A stretch of DNA of 53,492 nt. Origin: Micromonospora tarensis. GTDB taxonomy: Bacteria > Actinomycetota > Actinomycetes > Mycobacteriales > Micromonosporaceae. Made by a program: the position numbers and the translations under genes. Below, piece after piece: positions 9,275-16,998 of this stretch. The stretch covers positions 1 through 53,492 of the forward strand of contig NZ_JAEVHL010000020.1 of assembly GCF_016803395.1 (NCBI RefSeq), given 5' to 3'. The notes under the pieces are model-generated. The model was not told the origin of the DNA. It ran no database searches and saw nothing but the letters and a program-made list of their open reading frames with translations. Within the stretch, counting starts at the first letter, position 1, and each line of letters starts with the position of its first letter.

Positions 9275-9347
9275 ATCGACTCGGCTTCCAGGAAACCGGG
9301 CCATCAAAGCGCCTCCGAGGCCCCGACTTCCAGGAAGCCGAGTCGAT
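9275..9347. repeat. Long inverted repeat between convergent genes
   Basis: Arms 9275-9300 and 9322-9347 match at 23 of 26 positions; the outer 15 bp, ATCGACTCGGCTTCC and complement, are perfect. A second overlapping near-palindrome pairs the bases at 9267-9276 with 9303-9313. It may be a bidirectional terminator or a dispersed palindromic repeat. Confidence 0.7.
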
Positions 9348-9356
9348 AACCCGCGT

Positions 9357-10544
9357 TCACACCAGCCCAAGGCCGATCGCGAGTTCGGTGATCGTCGCGG
9401 AGGCGTCCGGCGCGCGGGCGACCTGGCCGACCACCTCCCGTACCGCCGGACGGTGCCGGACCTCGGCGGGCGCGGCGCGGTCGGCCTGCGTGAGCAACCG
9501 GGCGGCACTGCCCGCGTCGCCCACCTGGAGGTACGCGCGGGCCGCGTCAACCAGATGCGCAGCGCGATGCTCGAGGGGCAACCACCGCCACCCGTCCCGC
9601 CTGACCGCCGCCTCGTGCCGTGCGACAGCCGCCGCCCCCTCCCCCACGTCGACAGCGGCGGCGACCCGCGCCAACTCCACGGCGGTCGGCCCGAACGCGG
9701 TCCAATGGTGGTCGTGCCCGTCACCAATCCGGGCGGCCATCTCGGTGGCTTCGTCCAGCAGGTCACCGGCCGCACGGTCGTCACCGGACGCGGCGGCGAC
9801 CAGCGCGGCCTGCACCAGCAGCGCTCCGCACAGCGCCACCTCGGAGGGTGGCCCCTCGGCAGGGTCGGGTGGCGCGATCCGGTAGGCGGCGGCCAGCAGC
9901 ACCGACCGCGTCCCTGCCGACGCACGGAGAGCCTGACCGAGCTGCACCGCCGCACACGCCAGCAACACCCGGTCACCGGCCGCGGCCGACATCGCCCGGT
10001 CGGCGGCCAGCCAAGCAAGGCTCGCCTCGCCCAGCTTGACCAGCACGGCTGCCGTCACCCGGTACGTCTCCACCACCAGCGCCCGAGCCAGCGCCGGGTC
10101 GTGGGACTGCGCGCGGCGCACCTCGCCCAACAACCCCGGCAACAGCTCGACCAACCGCGGGTGCCGGGCGTGCTGGTAGGTGGTCCACGCGTGCCCGATC
10201 TCCCGGCCCAACCGATCCGGCGACAGCACCGGCCGCCGGCCCGCCGGGCGACCAGGTGCCATGTCGTACGCCGACAACGCCGACCGGATACGGGCCACGC
10301 CCTCAGCGCACTCGGCCGACGCGGCGGGCTGAGCATCGCGCCCGAGCAGCGTCGAGGCGTCGACCCGCAGCACCGCGACGATGTCCCGGATGGTCGACAC
10401 CCGCTCCAACGACCGCACGCCGCGCTCGACCTTGTCCACCCAGCTCTTCGACTTACCCAGCCGATCGGCGAACGACTGCTGCGACAGCTTCCGGCGCACC
10501 CGCAGGTAGGCGACCCGCCGACCGATCGGCACGTCACCGCTCAC
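9357..10544 (-). CDS. XRE family HTH regulator with TPR-like sensor domain
   Basis: About 395 residues from the GTG at 10544. The N-terminal HTH_3 domain (residues 6-65) reads LRVRRKLSQQSFADRLGKSKSWVDKVERGVRSLERV. The rest is an alpha-helical Ala-rich region of tetratricopeptide-like repeats (LARALVVETYRVTAAVLVKLGE, HRAAHLVDAARAYLQVGDAGSAARLL) like many Micromonosporaceae and Streptomyces orphan regulators. The frame is open further upstream, but that part is shadow. Its start overlaps the stop of a 55-residue gene by 11 bases, suggesting translational coupling. The target and signal are unknown. Confidence 0.82.
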   Translation of the reverse strand: MSGDVPIGRRVAYLRVRRKLSQQSFADRLGKSKSWVDKVERGVRSLERVSTIRDIVAVLRVDASTLLGRDAQPAASAECAEGVARIRSALSAYDMAPGRPAGRRPVLSPDRLGREIGHAWTTYQHARHPRLVELLPGLLGEVRRAQSHDPALARALVVETYRVTAAVLVKLGEASLAWLAADRAMSAAAGDRVLLACAAVQLGQALRASAGTRSVLLAAAYRIAPPDPAEGPPSEVALCGALLVQAALVAAASGDDRAAGDLLDEATEMAARIGDGHDHHWTAFGPTAVELARVAAAVDVGEGAAAVARHEAAVRRDGWRWLPLEHRAAHLVDAARAYLQVGDAGSAARLLTQADRAAPAEVRHRPAVREVVGQVARAPDASATITELAIGLGLV

Positions 10545-10701
10545 CACGCCACCGCCGATCCGGCAGCGCCCGAGTCGTCTCCTCAGCCGGTATCCGCTCC
10601 GCCTCGGCCTGCTCCAGAATCCGCTGCTTCGCGGTCTCCCGCTCCGCCGCCTCCACCTGCTCGGCCCGGTTCTCGCCATGACCGCGCTCCACGCTGCCCA
10701 C
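10534..10701 (-). CDS. Small charged protein coupled to the XRE regulator
   Basis: 55-residue ORF starting at GTG 10701, preceded by AAGGGG with a six-base spacer. It is rich in Glu, Arg and Gln (ENRAEQVEAAERETAKQRIL), so probably a single helix or coiled coil, with no recognisable domain. Codon use downstream of this start is as GC-biased as neighbouring genes. Its stop overlaps the XRE start. It could be a partner or a translational leader for the regulator. An in-frame GTG at 10752 would add 17 residues but runs through the palindrome at 10714-10728. Confidence 0.5.
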   Translation of the reverse strand: MGSVERGHGENRAEQVEAAERETAKQRILEQAEAERIPAEETTRALPDRRWRGER

Positions 10702-10713
10702 GTACGACCCCTT

Positions 10714-10728
10714 AGTGCAAAGGGCACT
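10714..10728. promoter_or_regulatory. Candidate operator palindrome AGTGCAAAGGGCACT
   Basis: Five-base arms AGTGC/GCACT around AAAGG, immediately upstream of the ribosome site of the small gene and XRE regulator. The position suits autoregulation by the XRE protein. Confidence 0.4.
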
Positions 10729-10869
10729 GCGGTGTGCTCGGAAAGTCGCCACCGTCGCGCCGGCCAGAGGCGCGACAAACGGCAGGTCAAGAAAAGTACG
10801 AACAGGCAGTCGCGCCGTAATCAGGACGCTACGGAACGCACACTCACCGGCTGGAACGCTTACGCACCA

Positions 10870-12051
10870 CTACTGCGTCGCGAGGCTCATTCGCTCGCAG
10901 AGCCCTCGCAACTCCGGCGACGTCGCTCCCTTGCGCAGGATCGCCCGTGCCGTCTCGCGGGCCGACACCGACGAACGCGCGTGCTGCGGGCCGACCCGTT
11001 CTGCGGCGAGCAGCATCCGTACCGCATCGCGGTCCCGACCGACCGCCTCAGCGGCACGGCCCATGTCGAGCCAGAAATACACCTGCCGCACCGCTGGTAG
11101 TCCCGTCAGGTCCACACCTGCCGCCGCTGTCATCGCCGCTTCGGGACGGCCGGTGTCGATCAAGAACGCCATCAGCCACAGCGCCACGTTCCGTGGCCCC
11201 CAGGCGAGATCCCACCTCTCGGTCTCCCCGGTGTGGGCAGCGATCCGAGTCGCCTCGTCAAGATGGTCCTCGGCGCCTGCCTGGTCACGCAGCCCGGCGA
11301 GGTGAAGCGCCCGCGCGAGATGCAGAAACCCCAGCACGTCCATCGCGCCGGCCTGCCCACTGCCGGTAAGGTCAGCGCTCGCCGCGTCGCACAGGTCCCG
11401 CGCAGGACCATACGCCCCGGAGTAGGCGGACACCCGCGCCCGATTGGCTGCCGCAACCCCGATCGCCACGGGATCGTCGAGCAACCCGGCCGCCTCGGCA
11501 CAGCGCTCCGCAGCCAGCCAGGCATGCGCCGGGAAGCTGACGTTCAGCAACGACCCCATGGCCACGCCGTACACGGCGACCATTTCCGTCAGCGCGGTCT
11601 TCCGATCGGTCAGGCTGTGCATCGCCGGCACCAGGTCGGCGAGCCGCCGCAACGCACCCGCGTAGTCGCACCGTCCGTACAGGCCACGCACGAGCGTTGC
11701 CTCGCGATGCACCTGCTCTGCGGTCGCCGAGGCAGCAGAACGGCCCGCCATCGGCGTGTCCATCATGACTCGCCATACCCGCTCGGCATCGATGCGAGCA
11801 GCGTCAAGTTGCCGGTCAGCTGGCGTGTACGCCTGCCCGGTCAGGTCGACCACCGAACACTCGAGGGCGGCAGCCAGATCCACCACCATGTACCGATCGG
11901 TACGCTGCTGACCACGCTCGATGCGGGACCAGGACGTGTGCGAGATCCCAGCTCGGCTCGCCGCGTACCGCACACTCCAGCCACGCAGCTCCCGCCGCGC
12001 ACGAATACGATCACCGATCGACGGGTCAGCAGGTATGGGCCGGCGAGGCAT
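10870..12051 (-). CDS. XRE family HTH regulator
   Basis: 393 residues from ATG 12051. The N-terminal HTH lies at about residues 12-70 (IRARRELRGWSVRYAASRAGISHTSWSRIERGQQ). A long helical C-terminal half follows with repeat-like units resembling the TPR region of actinobacterial orphan regulators. The upstream in-frame start would add 13 residues with no clear ribosome site, so the internal ATG is preferred. It is divergent from the small conserved gene at 12208; this pairing of an XRE regulator with a small DUF-type protein recurs in actinomycetes. The function of the pair is unknown. Confidence 0.8.
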   Translation of the reverse strand: MPRRPIPADPSIGDRIRARRELRGWSVRYAASRAGISHTSWSRIERGQQRTDRYMVVDLAAALECSVVDLTGQAYTPADRQLDAARIDAERVWRVMMDTPMAGRSAASATAEQVHREATLVRGLYGRCDYAGALRRLADLVPAMHSLTDRKTALTEMVAVYGVAMGSLLNVSFPAHAWLAAERCAEAAGLLDDPVAIGVAAANRARVSAYSGAYGPARDLCDAASADLTGSGQAGAMDVLGFLHLARALHLAGLRDQAGAEDHLDEATRIAAHTGETERWDLAWGPRNVALWLMAFLIDTGRPEAAMTAAAGVDLTGLPAVRQVYFWLDMGRAAEAVGRDRDAVRMLLAAERVGPQHARSSVSARETARAILRKGATSPELRGLCERMSLATQ

Positions 12052-12207
12052 CAGCGGCGCTCCTCGGTGACGTGAGCTTCTGCCGACCATCGCGGCAGGC
12101 TGCCACTATCGGACGGTACACCGATCGACAGCGACAGCACCGCCACGGACGCGATCATCCGTTCACGGGGCGTGTCCAACTCCCGAGAGTCGAACCTGGA
12201 GAACGAC

Positions 12208-12525
12208 ATGGCGTTAACCAAGAAGGGCTCACGGCTCATCACGGTCGACGGTGTCGTCTATCGCTGGCGGGTGCGCGGGAGGCCGACCTATGCCCAAGCG
12301 CTCTGCCAGCAACCACTTACCCTCGCCGTCGAGCGCGCTGACTGCAAGGGCAGCATGCTGCTGGTCAGCATGCCCCAGGATCACCCGAGCAACTGGTTGG
12401 GCGGTCCGGCGGTCCCCGCCCTCCCGTCGACGGTCGCGGCAGTCGTCCGAAAGGCCCTGGCTGACGGGTGGCGGTCTGACCGAACGGCGGCGGCCTTCCA
12501 CGTAACCGCCACCCCTGACTCCTGA
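12208..12525 (+). CDS. Conserved hypothetical small protein
   Basis: 105 residues from ATG 12208, preceded by GGAGAA six bases upstream, which decides against the longer frame beginning at 12172. The core SRLITVDGVVYRWRVRGRPTY and HPSNWLGGPAVPALPSTVAAVVRKAL resembles small actinobacterial proteins of unknown function that often open with a beta strand reading ITVDG..YRWRVR. No transmembrane segment or catalytic motif is seen. Divergent from the XRE gene at 12051 and convergent with the beta-helix remnant. Assigning a function is not justified. Confidence 0.75.
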   Translation: MALTKKGSRLITVDGVVYRWRVRGRPTYAQALCQQPLTLAVERADCKGSMLLVSMPQDHPSNWLGGPAVPALPSTVAAVVRKALADGWRSDRTAAAFHVTATPDS

Positions 12526-12532
12526 ACGTCTT

Positions 12533-13014
12533 TCACAGACCGACCGGACCGAAGGGTACGGGTGGCGGCGGCGCCGACCGGGTGAGCGTGTAGGTGCACT
12601 TCTTGGCGAGCCTGAGCGTCGCCCCGTGGCCGGTGTTCGCCCGGACGATCGCCGCGACCAGTTCGTCGGCGCTACAGGGCACGTCCCTGGCGTCGTCGCC
12701 GCCGTCCCACTGGTCGCCCTTGTCGTGCTCCTTGGCGTCCTTGCCGTCCGAGCGCTCCTTGCCGTCCGAGCGCTCTTTGCCCTCCGAGCGCTCTTTGCCC
12801 TCCGAGCGTCGCCCGGCGTCGTCGTCGCCGGACAAGCGGCTGCCGCCGGCCAGGACACGCTCTCCGGCGGTCAGCAGGCCACCGTCGCGCACCGCTTCTG
12901 GCGCGCCGACGGCCGCCAGGCCAGCCACCCCGGTCAGCCCTGCCACTCCGGCGACTACCCAGCGAGCCCGCCGCCTCTTCGGGGGCGTGCTCGGTGGGCC
13001 GCCACGTCATCCAC
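12533..13014 (-). pseudogene. Truncated secreted beta-helix-type protein with a hexapeptide repeat linker
   Basis: As sequenced, the intact frame begins only at a GTG at 12946. Adding one C near 13001 joins it to a GTG at 13014 and gives a sensible N-terminus with basic residues KRRRARW and a hydrophobic core VVAGVAGLTGVAGLAAVG, a signal or anchor. Next comes a charged linker of four (S-E/D-GKER)-like repeats. The final motif, CSADELVAAIVRANTGHGATLRL followed by CTYTLT, is the usual opening of right-handed beta-helix proteins. In those families hundreds of residues of helix follow, but here only 15 Pro-rich residues remain before the stop. The gene is therefore a 3'-truncated remnant, possibly also frameshifted. 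Confidence 0.6.
12741..12812. repeat. Four 18-bp tandem repeats in the beta-helix remnant
   Basis: Four consecutive units of TTGCCGTCCGAGCGCTCC, the last ones with one to a few changes, encode SEGKER/SDGKER hexapeptides on the minus strand. Copy number could vary by slippage. This is a coding minisatellite, not a CRISPR. Confidence 0.85.
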
Positions 13015-13198
13015 GTTCGGGTGTCGATGGTTGGACCTCGCTCTTCTCCGTACCCCATGTCCCTGCACGTCACAATCAGTGCAGAAAGCGACAAATCGGT
13101 TACCGCGCCCAGGGGGAAACGTAGTCGAGCAGTGCTCGCGTTAAGGGTTCTTATGCGAAGAAGTCCTACATTGGTTGTGAGATCCCCAGCGCGCCCGT

Positions 13199-13650
13199 TC
13201 AGCAGCAGCGTGGGCCGGGCTCACCCTCCTGCGCGCCCGGTTCGCCGCAGCGGCACTCCTCGGCGCTCGCCTTGGTGAGGGTGTCGGCGTCGGCCTTGAC
13301 GGTGTAGACCTCCCAGGGCTCGTTGCCGGGCCCGCGCACCCAGACCTTGTCCTGGAGGGCGTAGCAACACTCGGTGTCGCTCTCCTCCAACGTGATCAGG
13401 CCAGCCTCAGTGAGGCGCTTGGTGGCGGCGCTGACGTCGTCGGTGGAGAAGACCTCCACGCCCAGGTGGTCCATGACGGTGGGCTGGTCGGCAGCGCCCT
13501 CGAGAAGGACGAGCTTCAGCGGCGGGTTCTCCACGGCGAAGTTGGCGTAGCCGGGACGACGCTTGGCCGCTCGACGCCGAACAGGTTCGAGTAGAAGGCG
13601 ATCGAGCCGTCGAGGTCGGAGACGCGCAGGGCGAGCTGGACGCGGGACAT
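13199..13650 (-). pseudogene. CadI/ArsI-type glyoxalase-fold protein, frameshifted
   Basis: ATG 13650 has AGGAGG seven bases upstream and opens MSRVQLALRVSDLDGSIAFY, the start of the CadI/ArsI vicinal-oxygen-chelate family. About 30 residues later, near 13569, the frame must change for the match to continue as KRRPGYANFAVENPPLKLVL, then GVEVFSTDD and DKVWVRGPGNEPWEVYTV. The C-terminus is Cys-rich (CRCGEPG...PRCC). ArsI enzymes cleave the carbon-arsenic bond of methylated As(III); CadI proteins are metal-induced relatives. Restoring one C (GAGCGGCC to GAGCCGGCC) repairs the gene, so a sequencing error is as likely as inactivation. Divergent from arsR. Confidence 0.8.
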
Positions 13651-13740
13651 GAAGTGCCTCCTGTCGGAGCGACAGGGCGGGTCGACGAGCACACCGTCCC
13701 TGTCTAGATGGATTTCGAATCAGCCCCACTGTTGCAGGCT

Positions 13741-13776
13741 GTTTCGACGTCTGTCAAGGTAGAGAAATGTCGAAAC
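13741..13776. promoter_or_regulatory. Inverted repeat spanning the arsR start
   Basis: Perfect 8-bp arms GTTTCGAC (13741-13748) and GTCGAAAC (13769-13776) bracket the arsR ATG at 13767. It could be an ArsR operator or an mRNA hairpin limiting arsR translation. A smaller GATTTCGAATC palindrome lies further upstream in the same divergent spacer. Confidence 0.45.
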
Positions 13777-14137
13777 AAGAGCTGCCGGTGGTGGATCTTC
13801 GGGAGGCGGCCTGCTGCGCGCCACTGTCGGTCCGCCCGATGGACGCCGGGCAGGCGGCGATTGTCGCGCCGATGTTCAAGGCCCTCGGCGATCCGGTCCG
13901 GCTGCGACTGATGTCGATGATCGCCTCGGTGCCGGAGATGTGCGTCTGCGACCTGACTCCCGCATTCGACCTGTCCGGGCCGACCATCTCGCACCATCTC
14001 AGGGTGCTGCGGGAGGCGGCCTCGTCGACTCCGAACGTCGGGGCACGTGGGTGTGGTACCAGGTCAGCCCCGAGGCGTTCCGCCAGCTCAGCGCGCTGCT
14101 CGACCTGCCCGCCACGGCCAGGCCGGCCGGCGCGTGA
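13767..14137 (+). pseudogene. arsR: ArsR family arsenic-responsive repressor, frameshifted as sequenced
   Basis: Winged-helix repressor that leaves DNA on As(III) binding. The N-terminal Cys16-Cys17 pair plus Cys59/Cys61 in EMCVCDL resembles the corynebacterial ArsR As(III) site. The HTH reads SGPTISHHLRVLREA. Near 14017 the frame breaks; adding one C (GAGGCGGCC to GAGGCCGGCC) restores LVDSERRGTWVWYQVSPEAFRQL and a stop at 14137 that overlaps the channel gene start (GTGA). The repaired length is about 123 residues, normal for the family. A sequencing error is the simplest explanation because the downstream coupling is intact. Confidence 0.85.
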
Positions 14138-14871
14138 GGCTCAGTCTCGTTCGGCGCACCTCGGCCGAGTTCGTCGGCACGGCGCTGCTCGTCACCGCCG
14201 TGGTCGGATCCGGTATCGCGGCGGCTCGACTGTCACCCGGTGACGTCGGACTCCAGCTGCTGGAAAACGCGATCGCCACCGCGTTCGCGCTGGGTGCGCT
14301 GATCCTGATATTCGGGCCGGTATCCGGTGCCCACCTCAATCCCGTCGTGTCCGCCGTCGACTGGTGGCTCGGCCGGCGCAGCGGAACGGGCCTGACCGGT
14401 CCGAACCTCGCCGCCTACGGCGCCGCACAGGCAACCGGCGCGATCGCCGGGGCCGTGCTGGCGAATCTCATGTTCGACCTGCCGGCGACCACCTGGTCGC
14501 AGACCGACCGCACAGGAGCAAACCTGTGGCTGGCCGAGGTCGTCGCCACCGCCGGTCTTGTCGTCCTGGTCTTCGCCCTCGCCCGCACCGGGCGGACCAC
14601 GACCGCACCTGCTGCCGTGGGCGCCTACATCGGCGCGGCCTACTGGTTCACGTCGTCCACCTCGTTCGCCAACCCCGCCGTCACCGTCGGCCGAACCGTC
14701 AGCGACACCTTCGCCGGCATCGCGCCCACCTCGGTGCCCGGCTTCGTGATCGCCCAACTCGTCGGCGGACTGCTCGCCGTCGCCGCGCTGGCCGCCTGGT
14801 ATCCCGACGCCGGGCGCGCTGCTGATGCCGTACTCATGCCCCCGCTAGCACAGGAATCCGAAACGCCATGA
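14134..14871 (+). CDS. MIP family aquaglyceroporin, probable arsenite channel
   Basis: 245-residue channel with six predicted helices and both half-helix motifs: NPV at residues 69-71 and NPA at 180-182, followed by the selectivity Arg187. It starts at a GTG overlapping the arsR stop and its own stop overlaps arsC, so the three genes are translationally coupled. In Sinorhizobium an aquaglyceroporin (AqpS) takes the place of an arsenite pump in the same arrangement, letting As(III) formed by ArsC leave down its gradient. No ArsB or Acr3 pump is present, which supports that role here by inference. Confidence 0.85.
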   Translation: MRLSLVRRTSAEFVGTALLVTAVVGSGIAAARLSPGDVGLQLLENAIATAFALGALILIFGPVSGAHLNPVVSAVDWWLGRRSGTGLTGPNLAAYGAAQATGAIAGAVLANLMFDLPATTWSQTDRTGANLWLAEVVATAGLVVLVFALARTGRTTTAPAAVGAYIGAAYWFTSSTSFANPAVTVGRTVSDTFAGIAPTSVPGFVIAQLVGGLLAVAALAAWYPDAGRAADAVLMPPLAQESETP

Positions 14872-15281
14872 GCGACAAGCCTTCAGTACTTTTCTTCTGC
14901 GTCCACAACGCCGGCCGCTCCCAGATGGCCGCCGGCTGGCTGCGGCACCTGGCGGGCGACACCGTCGACGTCCGCTCCGCGGGCAGCGAACCCGCCGACC
15001 GCCTCAACCCCGTCGCCGTCGACGCCATGCGGGAGGTCGGCATCGACATCACCGGTCAGACTCCCGTACGCCTCAGCTGGGACACGGCCGAAGCGAGCGA
15101 CGTCATCGTCACCATGGGCTGTGGCGACACCTGTCCCGTCTTCCCCGGCAAACGCTACGAGGACTGGCCCCTCACCGACCCGGCCGGGCAACCCATCGAC
15201 GTCGTCCGCCAGATCCGCGACGACATTCGGGCCCGGGTCGAGGAGATCCTCGCCGGCCTGACTGGGCAGCGACCCGCCTAG
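14868..15281 (+). CDS. arsC: Arsenate reductase, low-MW phosphatase fold
   Basis: 137-residue ArsC. The P-loop Cys11-VHNAG-Arg17-S matches the CX5R signature, the acid is Asp104 in LTDPAG, and Cys85 and Cys89 in GCGDTC supply the redox relay of thioredoxin-linked enzymes. It reduces As(V) to As(III), which would exit through the adjacent channel. It is the last gene of the arsR operon (ATGA overlap). A mycothiol-dependent mechanism is also possible in an actinomycete; the two extra cysteines favour an internal disulfide cascade. Confidence 0.92.
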   Translation: MSDKPSVLFFCVHNAGRSQMAAGWLRHLAGDTVDVRSAGSEPADRLNPVAVDAMREVGIDITGQTPVRLSWDTAEASDVIVTMGCGDTCPVFPGKRYEDWPLTDPAGQPIDVVRQIRDDIRARVEEILAGLTGQRPA

Positions 15282-15296
15282 GCATCATCGACATGC

Positions 15297-15314
15297 GACG
15301 AGTGGTGACTCGTC
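15297..15314 (+). terminator. Short hairpin after arsC
   Basis: GACGAGT-GGTG-ACTCGTC stem-loop 16 bases after the arsC stop, without a T tract; a weak terminator candidate in the 150-bp spacer of convergent genes. Confidence 0.35.
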
Positions 15315-15431
15315 TACGTCATCAGGTCCACAGGGATCTCCTGCGAATACTCACTGCCGCCCCGGCCTCGGGCGACAACGGCAGCGACCCGAGCAGGGCC
15401 GCTGCCGCGTCGTCAAGAACTTGAGTACGCC

Positions 15432-16793
15432 TCAGCGCACCACGCCGACGCCGGTGAAGGACCGGTCGTACTCGGTGAACGACTGGTTGGTGTACGGCGC
15501 GTAGATCCAGGTTCGCAGCGAGTTGGCCGCGGTGTCGACCTCGACGAGGCGTACCGGATTGGTGGTGTTCGAGTGGAACGTCTGGAGGAATGAATAGATC
15601 TTGTTGCCGTTGACCCCGGTGTCGACCCGGTTGGCGGCGACGCCGACGTGCCCGGAAAAGACGAACCGGATGTTGGCGTACTGCTTGATCAGGTTGTCGA
15701 AGAGGTACTGCGGGCTGGTCGCGCCGTAGGACGCGCTCTGCTCGATGGCGCCGTTCCCGTCGATGTAGTCGTGGGTGACGACGATGACGTTGTGCCGGGG
15801 GTTCGCGGCGACGACGTTCTTGGCCCAGTTCACGGCCTCGACCCGAGGCCAGAGTTCCACTGTCAGCACCAGCCACTGCGCGCCGCCGGCCGCAAAGGTC
15901 GAGTACGAGTTGTCGACCTTGCCGGCCTCAAACTGCCCCTTGACCGCCCGGTACTGGCCGGCGGTGAAGTACTGGTTGAAGACGGTGGTGTCGCGGACGA
16001 GTTCCCGGGTGTGGGCGGGGTCGCGGGCCGAGCCGCCGACGCCGGTGGCCTGGGTGTCGTGGTTACCGATCGCCAGCGAGTACGGGATGGCGGCGGTCTC
16101 GATCGGCCGCATCGCGTCCCGGGCGATCACGTACTGCGAATGGTCGGGCGTGTCCCAGTTGACCACGTCACCGGAGTGCGTCACGAAGCGCAGGTCCAGC
16201 GCGGAGCGGTTCTGCACCAGCCAGTTGGTGCGGTTGCGGAACCGGGTGTCGCCGCTGTTCAGCACCTCCTGCTGGGTGTCCGGCAGGACGGCGAAGCTGA
16301 ACTTCGTGTCGGTGGCACCTGCGGTCTCCATCCGCGCGTACGCGATGTGGACGTTGCGGTCGCAGGCGTCGGTCCGGAAGTCGTTGACGAGTTGGACCCG
16401 CACCGTGTGCTGCCCGGCGTCGACCGCCGCGCCCACCGGGTAGGTGCCGTAGCTGGTCGCGCTGACGATTGTGGTCTGGCCGACGCTGACACCGTCGACA
16501 GTCACCCGGACTGTCGGCCAGCCCTCGCAGTAGTCACCGATGGCCCCGATCAGCACCCGCCCGGAGCCGGTGCTGGTGGTGGTGGCGTAGCTGGAGTTGC
16601 CCCACAGCGAGGCGTGCGTGCCGGACGCGGGAACCGGGGTGCCGGTCGCCGTGCGGATCGCGCCCTCCACGACGGTGAACGGCGAGGGCTCGGCGGCGTT
16701 CGCCGTAGCGCCGGTGAACACTCCCCCGGCCACGGCGACCACAGTCGCCGCGACCGTCGCCACGAGCCTGGACCTGGATCTGCTGATACGCAC
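15432..16793 (-). CDS. Secreted metallophosphoesterase with carbohydrate-binding-like domain
   Basis: 453 residues from GTG 16793, which has GGGGAGG seven bases upstream; the open frame extends further but without coding character. A signal peptide (RISRSRSRLVATVAATVVAV ... ATANAA) is cleaved near residue 34. Residues ~37-155 resemble a Ca-dependent xylan-binding module of the CBM36/60 type (GRVLIGAIGDYCEGWPTVRV, AGQHTVRVQLVNDF). The calcineurin-like domain follows with metal-binding motifs VLPDTQ, HSGDVVNWD, GNHD, VTHDY and SGHVG. Predicted extracellular hydrolase of a phosphate ester, perhaps delivered to polysaccharide. The substrate is unknown. Confidence 0.85.
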   Translation of the reverse strand: MRISRSRSRLVATVAATVVAVAGGVFTGATANAAEPSPFTVVEGAIRTATGTPVPASGTHASLWGNSSYATTTSTGSGRVLIGAIGDYCEGWPTVRVTVDGVSVGQTTIVSATSYGTYPVGAAVDAGQHTVRVQLVNDFRTDACDRNVHIAYARMETAGATDTKFSFAVLPDTQQEVLNSGDTRFRNRTNWLVQNRSALDLRFVTHSGDVVNWDTPDHSQYVIARDAMRPIETAAIPYSLAIGNHDTQATGVGGSARDPAHTRELVRDTTVFNQYFTAGQYRAVKGQFEAGKVDNSYSTFAAGGAQWLVLTVELWPRVEAVNWAKNVVAANPRHNVIVVTHDYIDGNGAIEQSASYGATSPQYLFDNLIKQYANIRFVFSGHVGVAANRVDTGVNGNKIYSFLQTFHSNTTNPVRLVEVDTAANSLRTWIYAPYTNQSFTEYDRSFTGVGVVR

Positions 16794-16998
16794 GCTGGGG
16801 CCTCCCCTGCCGACTGATGCCCGAGAGCTGGGCATCAGCAGCCTAGAGAGAATCCGGACGACATATGTGAATACGTCGAGACCAACCCGCGTATCCCAGT
16901 TGTACGTCCCGTGCCGCACACGGTCCCCTGGCAAAACCTGCTGAACACATGATCGGCGGGGACGCTGGATCGGGGCGACCGTCGCTGGCGAGACGGCG

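Noticed and set aside
12741..12812. Four regularly repeated 18-mers as a possible CRISPR
   Set aside because: Units are contiguous with no spacers and encode a hexapeptide repeat in frame.
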